Below, piece after piece: positions 32,596 through 41,659 of a DNA stretch of 62,900 nt. The position numbers and the translations under genes are program-made. The notes under the pieces are model-generated. The model saw only the letters and a list, made by a program, of their open reading frames with translations, was not told where the DNA came from and did no database searches. Numbering within the stretch: position 1 is the first letter of the stretch; each line of letters begins with the position of its first letter. Origin of the DNA: an uncultured Comamonas sp. (GTDB lineage: Bacteria > Pseudomonadota > Gammaproteobacteria > Burkholderiales > Burkholderiaceae_C); contig CABIIJ010000076.1 in the NCBI GenBank assembly GCA_902175065.1, forward strand, positions 1 through 62,900, read 5' to 3'.

Positions 32596-32919
32596 ATGAA
32601 CATCCCCAAGCACCCCACCGACCCCGCGACAGCCACCGCCACCGAATGGCCGCTGTGGGAAGTTTTCGTGCGCAGCAAGGCGGGCCTGGACCACAAGCAC
32701 TGCGGCAGCCTGCATGCCGCCGATGCCGCGATGGCCATCCAGATGGCCCGCGACGTCTACACCCGCCGCCAGGAAGGCAGCAGCGTCTGGGTGGTGCGCT
32801 CCGAGCAGATCGTGGCCAGCGACCCCGGCGACAAGGCCATGTATTTCGACCCGGCCGAGGACAAGGTCTACCGCCACCCGACTTTCTACGTCCTGCCCCA
32901 GGCCGTGAACCACATGTAA
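32596..32919 (+). CDS. paaB: Phenylacetyl-CoA epoxidase subunit PaaB
   Basis: This 107-residue protein carries the family text WPLWEVFVRSKAGLDHKHCGSLHA and VYTRRQEGSSVWVVRSEQIVAS. PaaB bridges the PaaAC heterodimers in the epoxidase complex and has no metal site. The N-terminus is slightly long (Thr/Pro-rich). It starts 107 bp after paaA, across the repeat element, with AAGAGAGTTTCCC upstream. Confidence 0.95.
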   Translation: MNIPKHPTDPATATATEWPLWEVFVRSKAGLDHKHCGSLHAADAAMAIQMARDVYTRRQEGSSVWVVRSEQIVASDPGDKAMYFDPAEDKVYRHPTFYVLPQAVNHM

Positions 32920-32937
32920 GGCGAGGGCGGCAAACAC

Positions 32938-33711
32938 ATGCAAAGCATCCACATTGGCAATGCCCCGGCCTTCCGCTACCTGCTGCGCCTGGGCGACACC
33001 TGCCTGATCCTGGGCCAGCGCCTGTGCGAATGGTCGGGCCACGCCCCCATCCTGGAAGAGGACATCGCCCTGTCCAACATGGCGCTGGACCTGATCGGCC
33101 AGGCCCGCGCCGTGCTCACCCACGCCGGCCGGGTTGATGGCCGTGGCCATGACGAAGACCAGCTGGCCTTCCTGCGCAACGAGGCCGATTACTGCAACCC
33201 GACCATCGCCGAGCTGCCCCGGGGCGACTTCGCCTTCACCACCCTGCGCAACGCGCTGCTGGCCACGCTGCTCAAGCACCTGTGGCAATGCCTGCAGGAC
33301 TCCAGCGACGCCGAACTGGCCGCGATTGCCGCCAAGGCCGTCAAGGAGGCCCGCTACCACCAGCAGCACGCAGGCGACTGGGTGGTGCGCCTGGGCGACG
33401 GCACGCCCGAATCGCGCCGCCGGATGCAGCAGGCGCTGGCCAGCCTGTGGCCCTACACCGCCGAACTCTTTGCGCCGGACGCCGTGGACGAACACGCCCA
33501 TGCCAGCCGCCTTGGCCCGCGCTGGGCCGACGTCGAGGCCGACTGGCTCGAAGACGTGCGCCAGATGCTGGCCGCCGCCGACCTGGAGCTGCCCGCGCAG
33601 GAGGGCCGGTTCCGCAGCACCGGCAGGCTGGGCCGCCACAGCGAGCACATGGGCTACCTGCTGGCCGAAATGCAGCACCTGCAGCGCAGCTATCCGGAAG
33701 GGGTGTGGTGA
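32938..33711 (+). CDS. paaC: Phenylacetyl-CoA epoxidase structural subunit PaaC
   Basis: This 257-residue ferritin-like subunit is related to PaaA but has lost iron ligands, and it forms the PaaAC core. Typical blocks are YLLRLGDTCLILGQRLCEWSG, NMALDLIGQARAVL, KEARYHQQHAGDWVVRLGDGT and GRLGRHSEHMGYLLAEMQ. Its stop codon overlaps the paaD start (TGATG), and it follows paaB by 18 bp. Confidence 0.95.
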   Translation: MQSIHIGNAPAFRYLLRLGDTCLILGQRLCEWSGHAPILEEDIALSNMALDLIGQARAVLTHAGRVDGRGHDEDQLAFLRNEADYCNPTIAELPRGDFAFTTLRNALLATLLKHLWQCLQDSSDAELAAIAAKAVKEARYHQQHAGDWVVRLGDGTPESRRRMQQALASLWPYTAELFAPDAVDEHAHASRLGPRWADVEADWLEDVRQMLAAADLELPAQEGRFRSTGRLGRHSEHMGYLLAEMQHLQRSYPEGVW

Positions 33712-34244
33712 TGGTGGCCGAGGATGTCCGCATCCAGCAGGCCTGGGAGGTGCTGGGCACCGTGCCCGACCCCGAAGTGCCCGCCGTCTCGCTGTGCGAC
33801 CTGGGCATCGTGCGGGCCGTGCGCCTGGCCGATGCCGGCGCAGCGCAGGCCGGTGGCGTGCTGGAAATCGTCCTGACCCCCACCTACAGCGGCTGCCCGG
33901 CCACCGAGGTGATTGCGTCCGACGCGCTGGCCGCCATCGATGCGGCGGGCCTGGGGCCGGCCCGGGCCACGCTGCAACGTGCGCCCGCCTGGACGACCGA
34001 CTGGATCAGCGCCGAAGGGCGCGAAAAGCTGCGGGCCTACGGTATCGCCCCGCCCGGGCCGGTGGCTGCCGATGCGGGCGTGCCCGTTCGCTTCATGCCC
34101 CGGCGTCCCGCCCCCAGCGTGCCCTGCCCGCACTGCGCCGGCACGCATACCGAGCGCCTGGCGGCCTTTGGCGCCACCGCCTGCAAGGCGCTGTACCGCT
34201 GCCTGGACTGCCGCGAGCCGTTCGAGCATTTCAAGCCTATCTGA
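33711..34244 (+). CDS. paaD: Iron-sulfur assembly-type protein PaaD
   Basis: This 177-residue protein has an N-terminal MIP18/DUF59 domain (AWEVLGTVPDPEVPAVSLCDLGIV, then LTPTYSGCPATEVI) and a C-terminal zinc-ribbon-like part (CPHCAGTHTERLAAFG...CKALYRCLDC). It is thought to help load the iron-sulfur or diiron centres of the epoxidase complex. Its ATG overlaps the paaC stop by one base; a GTG two codons upstream is an alternative. Confidence 0.93.
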   Translation: MVAEDVRIQQAWEVLGTVPDPEVPAVSLCDLGIVRAVRLADAGAAQAGGVLEIVLTPTYSGCPATEVIASDALAAIDAAGLGPARATLQRAPAWTTDWISAEGREKLRAYGIAPPGPVAADAGVPVRFMPRRPAPSVPCPHCAGTHTERLAAFGATACKALYRCLDCREPFEHFKPI

Positions 34245-34257
34245 TGAAGCCATTGCC

Positions 34258-35343
34258 ATGAGCGTTTCCTTCCACCCCTTGCGCGTATGCGCCATCGAAC
34301 CGGATACCGCCGAGGCGGTCATCGTCTCCTTCGAGGTGCCGCCTGCGCTGCGCCAGGTCTTCGGCTTCATCCAGGGCCAGTACCTCACGCTGCGCACCAC
34401 CATCGACGGCCAGGACGTGCGCCGCTCCTACTCCATCTGCGCCGGCGTGGACGAGGCCCACCTGCGCGTGGGCGTGCGCCGCGTCGCCGGCGGCCTGTTT
34501 TCCAACTGGATCCACCGCCGCCTCAAGGTGGGCGACACCCTGCAGGTCATGGCCCCGCAAGGGCGCTTTTACGTCCCGCTGGACGCCGGCGCCCGGCGCC
34601 ACTACCTGGGCATTGCCGGGGGCAGCGGCATCACGCCCATCCTGTCCATCATGAAAACCGTGCTGGCCCGCGAGCCGCAGAGCCGCTTCACCCTGCTGTA
34701 TGCCAACCGCACGCTGCAATCGACCATGTTCAAGGAGGAGCTGGAAGATGTGAAGAACCGCTACCTCACGCGTGTGGCGCTGCACCATGTGTTCTCCGAC
34801 GAAGCCACCGAGGCGCCGATCAACATGGGGCTGATGAACCGCGACAAGGTGGGCGAATTTCTGCGCCACGTCGTGCCGCCTGCGCAGATCGGCGAAGCCT
34901 TCGTCTGCGGCCCCTTCCAGATGAACGACGAGGCCCAGGCCGCCCTGCTGGCCGCCGGCGTGCCCGAGGAGCGCATCCACGTCGAGCGCTTTGGCGTCGC
35001 GCTGTCCGCCGCCGGCCAGGTCGGCGCGGCAGTCCACCAGGTGCAGGAAGGCGATGCCGAGCAGGCGCAGATCACCATCGTGCGCGATGGCCTGAAGCGT
35101 GAGTTCGGCTTTCGCAAGGAGCAGCCCAGCATTCTGGATGCCGCCTCCGTCGCCGGGCTGGAAGTGCCGTTTTCCTGCACCTCGGGCGTGTGCGGCACCT
35201 GCCGCGCCAAATGCCTGGAAGGCCAGGTGCGCATGGAGCGCAACTTCGCCCTGGACAAGGACGAGGTGGCGGCCGGTTTCGTCCTCACCTGCCAGTGCCG
35301 TCCCCTGACGCCGCAGGTCGTGCTGTCCTTCGATGAACGCTGA
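34258..35343 (+). CDS. paaE: Phenylacetyl-CoA epoxidase reductase PaaE
   Basis: This 361-residue reductase transfers electrons from NADPH to the PaaA diiron site. The N-terminal FAD domain (RRSYSICAG) and nucleotide domain (IAGGSGITPILSIMK) are followed by a C-terminal plant-type ferredoxin (C307, C312, C315, C345). The start at 34258 gives the family length; upstream in-frame extension overlaps paaD. It is the last epoxidase gene; a 153-bp gap separates it from paaR. Confidence 0.95.
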   Translation: MSVSFHPLRVCAIEPDTAEAVIVSFEVPPALRQVFGFIQGQYLTLRTTIDGQDVRRSYSICAGVDEAHLRVGVRRVAGGLFSNWIHRRLKVGDTLQVMAPQGRFYVPLDAGARRHYLGIAGGSGITPILSIMKTVLAREPQSRFTLLYANRTLQSTMFKEELEDVKNRYLTRVALHHVFSDEATEAPINMGLMNRDKVGEFLRHVVPPAQIGEAFVCGPFQMNDEAQAALLAAGVPEERIHVERFGVALSAAGQVGAAVHQVQEGDAEQAQITIVRDGLKREFGFRKEQPSILDAASVAGLEVPFSCTSGVCGTCRAKCLEGQVRMERNFALDKDEVAAGFVLTCQCRPLTPQVVLSFDER

Positions 35344-35438
35344 GGCCGAACCATGTCTTGCTTCAATCCCTCAAGAATCGTAGCGGCAAGCGCTTTTCAG
35401 ACAATGGCCGGCCACTATATTCGTAGTGCATTTGGCAC

Positions 35439-35464
35439 GCCCGGGCGCATTCCTGCGCCTGGGC
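35439..35464. terminator. Stem-loop between paaE and paaR
   Basis: GCCCGGGCGC (35439-35448) and GCGCCTGGGC (35455-35464) pair with one mismatch around a 6-base loop. There is no U-tract. A smaller dyad, CACTA-TATTCG-TAGTG, lies at 35413-35428 and could be an operator for paaR. Confidence 0.4.
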
Positions 35465-35496
35465 ACCCTTGAGAGAAACGAAGGAGGAATACCACC

Positions 35497-36153
35497 ATGG
35501 CCCGAGGACGCTCATCCGGATACGAAGACCAGCGCGAGCTGATCTTGCTGCACGCCGCCGAACTGTTTGCCCAGCGCGGCTACTCGGCCACGTCCATGAA
35601 TGGCGTGGCCGAAGCCTGCGGCCTGTCCAAGCCGGCCCTGTACCACTACTTCCGCGACAAGTACGACCTGCTGGTGAACATCGCGGAAAACCACATCGTG
35701 CGCCTGCAGGCCCTGGTCAGCGAGGTGGCCGAGCTGGAGCTGGAGCCAGAGGCGCGGCTGCGCGAGCTGATCCGCCGCTTCGTCATCGAATACGCCCAGG
35801 CCCAGCACGCTCACCGCGTGCTGATCGAGGACATCAAATTCCTCACCGAAGCCGACCAGGCCCGCATCCTGGGTTCCGAACGCCAGGTCACCCGCGAGTT
35901 TTCCAGCACCGTGGAAGCGTTGTGGCCGCATCTGGGCCAGGAGCGCCTGTCCAAGCCCACCACCATGCTGCTGTTCGGCATGATCAACTGGATGTTCACG
36001 TGGTTCCGCCCCGGCGGCGCACTCAGCTACGAGGACATGGCCCCCATCGTGACCGACCTTTTCTTCGGCGGCGCTGCGGCAGTGCGCCGGCCTGCAGCGG
36101 CCACCGCCTCGCCCGCTTCATCCCCCCCTTCTCCTACGAAAGCAAATACATGA
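35497..36153 (+). CDS. paaR: TetR family regulator PaaR (Burkholderia type)
   Basis: This 218-residue TetR protein has an N-terminal helix-turn-helix (about 10-58: LFAQRGYSATSMNGVAEACG, then SKPALYHYFRDKYDLL) and a C-terminal ligand domain. TetR-type PaaR regulators of betaproteobacteria and Thermus repress paa genes and respond to phenylacetyl-CoA, unlike the GntR-type PaaX of E. coli. Three matching palindromes in the window fit a TetR dimer. GAAGGAGGAATACCACC is a strong ribosome-binding site. Its stop overlaps the thiolase start (ATGA). The last ~30 residues are an Ala/Pro/Ser-rich tail. Confidence 0.9.
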   Translation: MARGRSSGYEDQRELILLHAAELFAQRGYSATSMNGVAEACGLSKPALYHYFRDKYDLLVNIAENHIVRLQALVSEVAELELEPEARLRELIRRFVIEYAQAQHAHRVLIEDIKFLTEADQARILGSERQVTREFSSTVEALWPHLGQERLSKPTTMLLFGMINWMFTWFRPGGALSYEDMAPIVTDLFFGGAAAVRRPAAATASPASSPPSPTKANT

Positions 36154-37361
36154 CGCAAGTGAACGCATGGATCGTCGATGGCGTGCGCACGCCCTTTGGC
36201 CGCTACGGCGGCGCCCTGGCGGATGTCCGCACGGACGACCTGGGCGCCATTCCCCTACGCGCCCTGATGGAACGCAACCCCACCGTGGACTGGAGCGCGA
36301 TCGACGACGTGCTCTACGGCTGTGCCAACCAGGCCGGGGAGGACAACCGCAACGTGGCCCGCATGGTGGCGCTGCTGGCGGGCCTGCCCGTCGACGTGCC
36401 CGGCGGCACCGTCAACCGCCTGTGCGGCTCGGGGCTGGACACCATCGGCATGGCGGCCCGCGCCATCCGCGCCGGGGAAGCCGATCTGATGATCGCCGGC
36501 GGCGTGGAAAGCATGACCCGCGCCCCCTTCGTCCTGGGCAAGGCCGACAGCGCCTTCTCGCGCAGTGCCCGCATCGAGGACACCACCATCGGCTGGCGCT
36601 TCGTCAATCCCCTGATGAAGGCGCAGTACGGCATCGACTCCATGCCCGAGACGGCAGAGAACGTGGCGCAGGACTTCGGCATCGCCCGCGCCGACCAGGA
36701 CGCGCTGGCGCTGCGCTCGCAGCAGCGCTGCAAGGCTGCGCAGGACACGGGATTTTTCGAGGGCGAGATCGTCCCCGTCACCATTCCCCGGCGCAAGGGC
36801 GACCCCGTCGTGGTGCGTGAGGATGAGCACCCCCGCCCGGAAACCACCGCCGAACAGCTCGCCCGCCTCAAGGGCGTGGTGCGCCCGGACGGCTCGGTCA
36901 CCGCCGGCAACGCCTCGGGCGTGAACGACGGCGCCTGCGCCCTGCTGCTGGCCTCCGACGCCGCGCTCCAGCGCTACCGGCTCACCCCGCGCGGGCGCAT
37001 CGTCGGCATGGCGACCGCAGGCGTGGCCCCCCGCATCATGGGCATCGGCCCGGCCCCGGCCACGCAGAAGCTGCTGGAGCGCATCGGCTGGCCGCTGGAC
37101 AGCCTGGACACCATCGAACTGAACGAAGCCTTTGCCGCGCAAGGGCTGGCCGTGCTGCGCCAGCTGGGCCTGCCCGACGATGCGCCGCACGTCAATCCCA
37201 ATGGCGGGGCGATCGCCCTGGGCCACCCCCTGGGCGCTTCGGGGGCCCGCCTGGCATTGACGGCCTTGCGCCAACTGGAGCGTACCGGGGGCCGCCGCGC
37301 CCTGGCGACGATGTGCATTGGCGTGGGCCAGGGCATTGCCCTGGCGCTGGAACGCGCCTGA
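36150..37361 (+). CDS. paaJ: 3-Oxoadipyl-CoA / 3-oxo-5,6-dehydrosuberyl-CoA thiolase
   Basis: This 403-residue thiolase performs both thiolytic steps of the pathway, releasing acetyl-CoA and finally succinyl-CoA. Catalytic residues are C92 (NRLCGSGLD), H359 (ALGHPLGASG) and C389 (ATMCIGVGQG). Its ATG overlaps the paaR stop, so regulator and thiolase are translationally coupled. Homologous to PcaF/PaaJ; context decides for PaaJ. Confidence 0.93.
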   Translation: MTQVNAWIVDGVRTPFGRYGGALADVRTDDLGAIPLRALMERNPTVDWSAIDDVLYGCANQAGEDNRNVARMVALLAGLPVDVPGGTVNRLCGSGLDTIGMAARAIRAGEADLMIAGGVESMTRAPFVLGKADSAFSRSARIEDTTIGWRFVNPLMKAQYGIDSMPETAENVAQDFGIARADQDALALRSQQRCKAAQDTGFFEGEIVPVTIPRRKGDPVVVREDEHPRPETTAEQLARLKGVVRPDGSVTAGNASGVNDGACALLLASDAALQRYRLTPRGRIVGMATAGVAPRIMGIGPAPATQKLLERIGWPLDSLDTIELNEAFAAQGLAVLRQLGLPDDAPHVNPNGGAIALGHPLGASGARLALTALRQLERTGGRRALATMCIGVGQGIALALERA

Positions 37362-37447
37362 GCCGCCAGCGGCGCACCTGCTGCCGCTGGCGTTGGTTTT
37401 TGATTTTTTCCACCACCACCACTACTACCACCACCAAGGAGACAACG

Positions 37448-38602
37448 ATGACAAAACGACTGACCCTCTCTGCCCTGGCTGCGGCCAGCCTGCTGGCCGC
37501 CAGCGGCCTGGCCCTGGCCGACATCAACGTCGGTGTGACCGTTTCGGCCACCGGCCCGGCGGCCTCGCTCGGCATCCCGGAAAAGAACACCATTGCCCTG
37601 ATGCCCAAGGAAATCGGCGGCGAGAAGATCAACTACATCGTGCTGGACGACGCTTCGGACACCACCAACGGCGTGGCCAACATGCGCAAGCTCATCAGCG
37701 AGAACAAGGTGGACGTGGTGCTCGGCTCCAGCACCTCGCCGGTGTCGCTGGCCATGATCGACGTGGCCGCCGAAACCAAAACGCCGATGATTTCCATGGC
37801 CGCTGCCGCACGCATCGTCGAACCCATGGACGACAAGCGCAAATGGGTGTTCAAGACCCCGCAGAACGACATCATGATGTCGCTGGCCATCGCCGCCCAC
37901 ATGGCCGCTGCGGGGGCCAAGACCGTGGCCTTCATCGGCTTTTCGGATGCCTATGGCGAAGGCTGGTACAACGAATTTTCCAAGGCGGCCGAGCTGAAGA
38001 AGCTCAAGATCGTCGCCAACGAGCGCTACAACCGCACCGACACCTCGGTCACGGGCCAGGTGCTCAAGATCATCTCGGCCAAGCCCGATGCGGTGCTGGT
38101 GGCCGGTTCCGGCACCCCCGCCGCCCTGCCGCAGAAAATGCTGAAGGAACGCGGCTTCACCGGCAAGTACTACCAGACCCACGGCGTGGCCAATGCCGAC
38201 TTCCTGCGCGTCGGCGGCAAGGATGTGGAAGGCACCTTCCTGCCTGCCGGCCCGGTGCTGGTGGCCGACCAGCTGCCGGCCAGCCACCCGGTCAAGGCCA
38301 CCGCCACCGCCTACGTGAAAGCCTATGAGGCCGCCCACGGCAAGGGCAGCGTCTCCACCTTCGGCGCCCACGGCTGGGATGCCGGCGTGCTGATGGCCGC
38401 TGCCGTACCCGAAGCGCTGAAGAAGGCCAAGCCCGGCACGGCAGAGTTTCGCGCCGCCATGCGCGATGCGCTGGAGGGGCTGAAGGAAGTGCCCGGCGCC
38501 CACGGCATCTTCACCATGTCGCCCACCGACCACCTGGGCCTGGACCAGCGGGCCAGCGTGATGGTGAAGATCGAGAACGGCACCTGGAAATACCAGCCCT
38601 GA
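37448..38602 (+). CDS. ABC transporter substrate-binding protein (branched-chain amino acid/aromatic type)
   Basis: This 384-residue Peripla_BP_6 protein has a signal peptide (about 1-24, cleaved after ALA) and the typical start INVGVTVSATGPAASLG. It is encoded between paaJ and the permease genes, so it probably captures phenylacetate or a related aryl acid rather than an amino acid. A CAC/TAC-rich trinucleotide run and AAGGAGACAACG lie just before the ATG at 37448. A second binding protein is encoded after the ATPases. Confidence 0.88.
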   Translation: MTKRLTLSALAAASLLAASGLALADINVGVTVSATGPAASLGIPEKNTIALMPKEIGGEKINYIVLDDASDTTNGVANMRKLISENKVDVVLGSSTSPVSLAMIDVAAETKTPMISMAAAARIVEPMDDKRKWVFKTPQNDIMMSLAIAAHMAAAGAKTVAFIGFSDAYGEGWYNEFSKAAELKKLKIVANERYNRTDTSVTGQVLKIISAKPDAVLVAGSGTPAALPQKMLKERGFTGKYYQTHGVANADFLRVGGKDVEGTFLPAGPVLVADQLPASHPVKATATAYVKAYEAAHGKGSVSTFGAHGWDAGVLMAAAVPEALKKAKPGTAEFRAAMRDALEGLKEVPGAHGIFTMSPTDHLGLDQRASVMVKIENGTWKYQP

Positions 38603-38735
38603 TGGTGGCTCTGCCGCCTGGCCACCCCCTTGCGGGGTCGGGCGGCAGGGGCCATGCAGGCGCATCCATGAACCGCGTGTTCCCCGGGCCGACCCCGGCC
38701 CTGGGGCTGTTTGGATTGCAGAAAGAAAGACGAAT

Positions 38736-39764
38736 ATGGATTTCCAGATTGCCCTGTTGCTGGGGCAGGACGGCATCGTCAACGGTGCCGTGTACGGCCT
38801 GATGGCGCTGTCACTGGTCCTGGTGTTTTCCGTCACCCGCGTGATCTTCATTCCGCAGGGGGAGTTTGTGGCCTTTGGCGCCCTCAGCATGGTCATGCTG
38901 CAGGCTGGCGGCACCCCGGCCACCCTGTGGCTGCTGCTGGGGCTGGCCCTGGCCGTGCTGGCCGTGGAGGGCTGGCGCTGGAAGAAGGGTGAGGGCGTCA
39001 ACTGGTTCGCCACCCTGTTCTGGTGCGTGGCCCTGCCGGCGCTGGCCGCCGTTCTGGTGCTGGCCGTGCGCCCCGAGGCGATGTGGCTGCAGGCGCTGAC
39101 CACGCTGCTGCTCATCACCCCGCTGGGGCCGCTGTTGTACCGCTTGGTGTTCCGCCCTCTGGCCGATGCCTCGGTGCTGATTTTGCTGATTGTGGCGGTC
39201 GCGTTGCACGGTGTGCTGGTGGGCGCAGGCTTGCTGTTCTTTGGTGCTGAAGGCTCACGCACGACGCCGTTTTCCGAAGCCCGCTTCGAGCTGGGGTCGA
39301 TGATGATTTCCGGCCAGTCCCTGGTCGTGCTGGGGGTGACGCTGGCGCTGGTGCTGCTGCTGTTCGCGTTCTTCGAGCGGTCGATGGTCGGCAAGGCCCT
39401 GCGGGCCACCGCCATCAACCGCGTCGGCGCACGCCTGATGGGCATCCCCACCGATTTGTCGGGGGATGTGAGCTTTGCCCTGGCGGCGCTGATCGGCGCG
39501 ATCTCCGGCCTGCTGATCGCCCCCTTGACCACGGTGTATTACGACACCGGCTTCCTGATCGGCCTCAAAGGCTTCGTCGCGGCCATCGTCGGCGGGCTGG
39601 CCAGCTACCCGCTGGCCCTGGTGGGCGCTTTGCTGGTCGGCCTGCTGGAGTCGTTTTCATCCTTCTGGGCCAGCGCCTACAAAGAGGTGCTGGTGTTTAC
39701 CTTGATTATTCCGGTGCTGTGGTGGCGTTCGCTGCACAGCCGCCATGTGGAGGACGATGAATGA
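38736..39764 (+). CDS. LivH-type ABC permease
   Basis: This 342-residue permease is a HAAT-family membrane protein: GIVNGAVYGLMALSLVLVFSV at the start and RATAINRVGARLMGI in the EAA-like loop, with about 8-9 hydrophobic helices. Its length exceeds the usual ~300, owing to a segment around residues 75-125. It starts 133 bp after the binding protein and ends in a 4-bp overlap (ATGA) with the fused permease-ATPase gene. Confidence 0.9.
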   Translation: MDFQIALLLGQDGIVNGAVYGLMALSLVLVFSVTRVIFIPQGEFVAFGALSMVMLQAGGTPATLWLLLGLALAVLAVEGWRWKKGEGVNWFATLFWCVALPALAAVLVLAVRPEAMWLQALTTLLLITPLGPLLYRLVFRPLADASVLILLIVAVALHGVLVGAGLLFFGAEGSRTTPFSEARFELGSMMISGQSLVVLGVTLALVLLLFAFFERSMVGKALRATAINRVGARLMGIPTDLSGDVSFALAALIGAISGLLIAPLTTVYYDTGFLIGLKGFVAAIVGGLASYPLALVGALLVGLLESFSSFWASAYKEVLVFTLIIPVLWWRSLHSRHVEDDE

Positions 39765-41659
39765 CTGCGCCCACACCCACATCTGCAACAACATCCGCAA
39801 CGCCGGCAGCCGGCGCCCCCGGCGGGCTGCTGACCCGCGCCCAATTGACCGGGCTGTGCGTGCTGGCCCTGGCGCTGGCCTGGGGACTGCTGCCGGAATT
39901 CACCGTGGTGGTGATGAGCTACATCGGCCTGTACGCCATCGTGGCCGTCGGGCTGGTGCTGCTCACCGGCGTCGGCGGCATGACCTCGTTCGGCCAGGCC
40001 GCCTTCGTCGGCATGGGCGCGTATGCCACGGCCTGGGCCTGCACATCGCCCACGGCGGTGCAGGCGCTCGGCGGCCTGGTCGGCATGGGCGGCCTGCCCT
40101 GGGTCGGGCTGGCGCTGGGGCTGGTGCTGACGTTTGCCGTGGCCTGGGGGCTGGGGGCGGTCACGCTCAAGCTCTCCGGGCACTACCTGCCGCTGTGCAC
40201 CATCGCCTGGAGCCTGAGCCTGTACTACCTGTTCGGCAACATGCAGTTCCTGGGCGGGCAGACCGGCATCAGCGGCGTGCCGCCCCTCACCATTGCCGGT
40301 TACTCGCTGGCCGACCCGCGCCTGCTGGGCGTGCTCATCTGGACGGTGCTGCTGCTGGCGCTGTGGCTGATGAGCAACCTGCTCGACTCGCGCGAGGGCC
40401 GCGCCATCCGCGCCTTGAAAGGGGGGCGGGTCATGGCCGAATCCATGGGCGTGGATACGGGCCGCTACCGCATCAAGCTGTTCGTGCTGGCGGCGCTGCT
40501 GGCGGCCATCTCCGGCTGGCTGTACGCGCACATGCAGCGCTTCATCAACCCCACGCCGTTCAACCTGAACATCGGTATCGAGTACCTGTTCATGGCCGTG
40601 GTCGGCGGCGCGGGCCACCTGTGGGGCGCGGTGCTGGGCGCCACGGTCATCACCCTGCTCAAGCAAAAGCTCCAGGACGTGTTGCCCGCCCTGCTGGGCA
40701 CCAGCGGCAACTTCGAGGTGGTGGTGTTCGGCCTGCTCATGGTGCTGGTGCTGCAACGCTTTGCCGAAGGCATGTGGCCGACGCTGCAACGCCTGTCCAG
40801 CCGCTTCCTGCGCCCGGACAAGGCGCGTGCGCCCAGGGCCGAAGCGGCGCTGGCGCAGCGCACCCTGCCGGCCCCCGGCACCGAGATCCTGCAGGCCAGG
40901 GAAGTGACCAAGCGCTTTGGCGGGCTGGTCGCCAACAACCAGGTGTCCATGTCCGTCAAGGCCGGGGAAATCCACGCCCTGATCGGCCCCAACGGCGCCG
41001 GCAAGAGCACCTTCTTCAACATGATCTCCGGCGTGGACGAACCCACCGAGGGCGAGGTGCGCCTGATGAACGAGGTGATGGGCAAGCGGCCCTCGCGGGC
41101 CTTTGCCGCCCTGGGCCTGGGGCGCACCTTCCAGCACGTGCGCCTGCTGGGCCAGCGCAGCGTGGTCGAAAACGTCGCCCTGGGGGCGCACCGGCGGGCG
41201 CACAAGGGCTGGCTTGCCGCCATGTTGCGCCTGGATCGCAGCGAGGAGGCCGCCCTGCTGGCCGAAGCCCGCCGCCAGATCGAGCGCTGCGGCCTGGGCG
41301 CGTTGGCCGATGCGCCTGCCGCTTCGCTGGCGCTGGGCCAGCAGCGCATCGTGGAGATCGCCCGCGCCCTGGCCGGGCAGCCCGCCGTGCTGCTGCTGGA
41401 CGAGCCGGCCGCCGGCCTGCGCCACCTGGAAAAACGCGCCCTGGCCGACCTGCTCACGCAGCTGCGGGCCGAGGGGCTGGGCATCCTGGTGGTGGAGCAC
41501 GACATGGAGTTCGTCATGAACCTGGCCGACCGCATCACCGTGCTCGAATTCGGCACCGTGATTGCCGAGGGTACGCCCAGGGAAATTCAAAACAACCAGC
41601 GCGTGCTGGACGCCTACCTGGGCGGCGCCGACGACCTGGCAGCGGGGATCACCAAATGA
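39761..41659 (+). CDS. LivM-LivG fusion: ABC permease joined to ATPase
   Basis: This 632-residue protein has an N-terminal LivM permease (about 30-345: YAIVAVGLVLLTGVGGMTSFGQ, GHYLPLCTIAWSLSLYYLFG). A ~30-residue Ala/Arg-rich linker leads to a LivG ATPase (about 378-632) with Walker A GPNGAGKST at 409-417, the signature LALGQQRIVEIARAL and Walker B VLLLDEPAAGL. Permease and ATPase are usually separate genes. There is no stop codon or frameshift at the junction, so it is a true fusion. Start and stop overlap the neighbours by ATGA, giving full translational coupling. Confidence 0.9.
   Translation: MTAPTPTSATTSATPAAGAPGGLLTRAQLTGLCVLALALAWGLLPEFTVVVMSYIGLYAIVAVGLVLLTGVGGMTSFGQAAFVGMGAYATAWACTSPTAVQALGGLVGMGGLPWVGLALGLVLTFAVAWGLGAVTLKLSGHYLPLCTIAWSLSLYYLFGNMQFLGGQTGISGVPPLTIAGYSLADPRLLGVLIWTVLLLALWLMSNLLDSREGRAIRALKGGRVMAESMGVDTGRYRIKLFVLAALLAAISGWLYAHMQRFINPTPFNLNIGIEYLFMAVVGGAGHLWGAVLGATVITLLKQKLQDVLPALLGTSGNFEVVVFGLLMVLVLQRFAEGMWPTLQRLSSRFLRPDKARAPRAEAALAQRTLPAPGTEILQAREVTKRFGGLVANNQVSMSVKAGEIHALIGPNGAGKSTFFNMISGVDEPTEGEVRLMNEVMGKRPSRAFAALGLGRTFQHVRLLGQRSVVENVALGAHRRAHKGWLAAMLRLDRSEEAALLAEARRQIERCGLGALADAPAASLALGQQRIVEIARALAGQPAVLLLDEPAAGLRHLEKRALADLLTQLRAEGLGILVVEHDMEFVMNLADRITVLEFGTVIAEGTPREIQNNQRVLDAYLGGADDLAAGITK

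Noticed and set aside
37408-37436. CAC/TAC trinucleotide run before the first ABC binding-protein gene
   Set aside because: Short, interrupted and non-coding; it ends in the ribosome-binding site and shows no sign of a phase-variable repeat tract.
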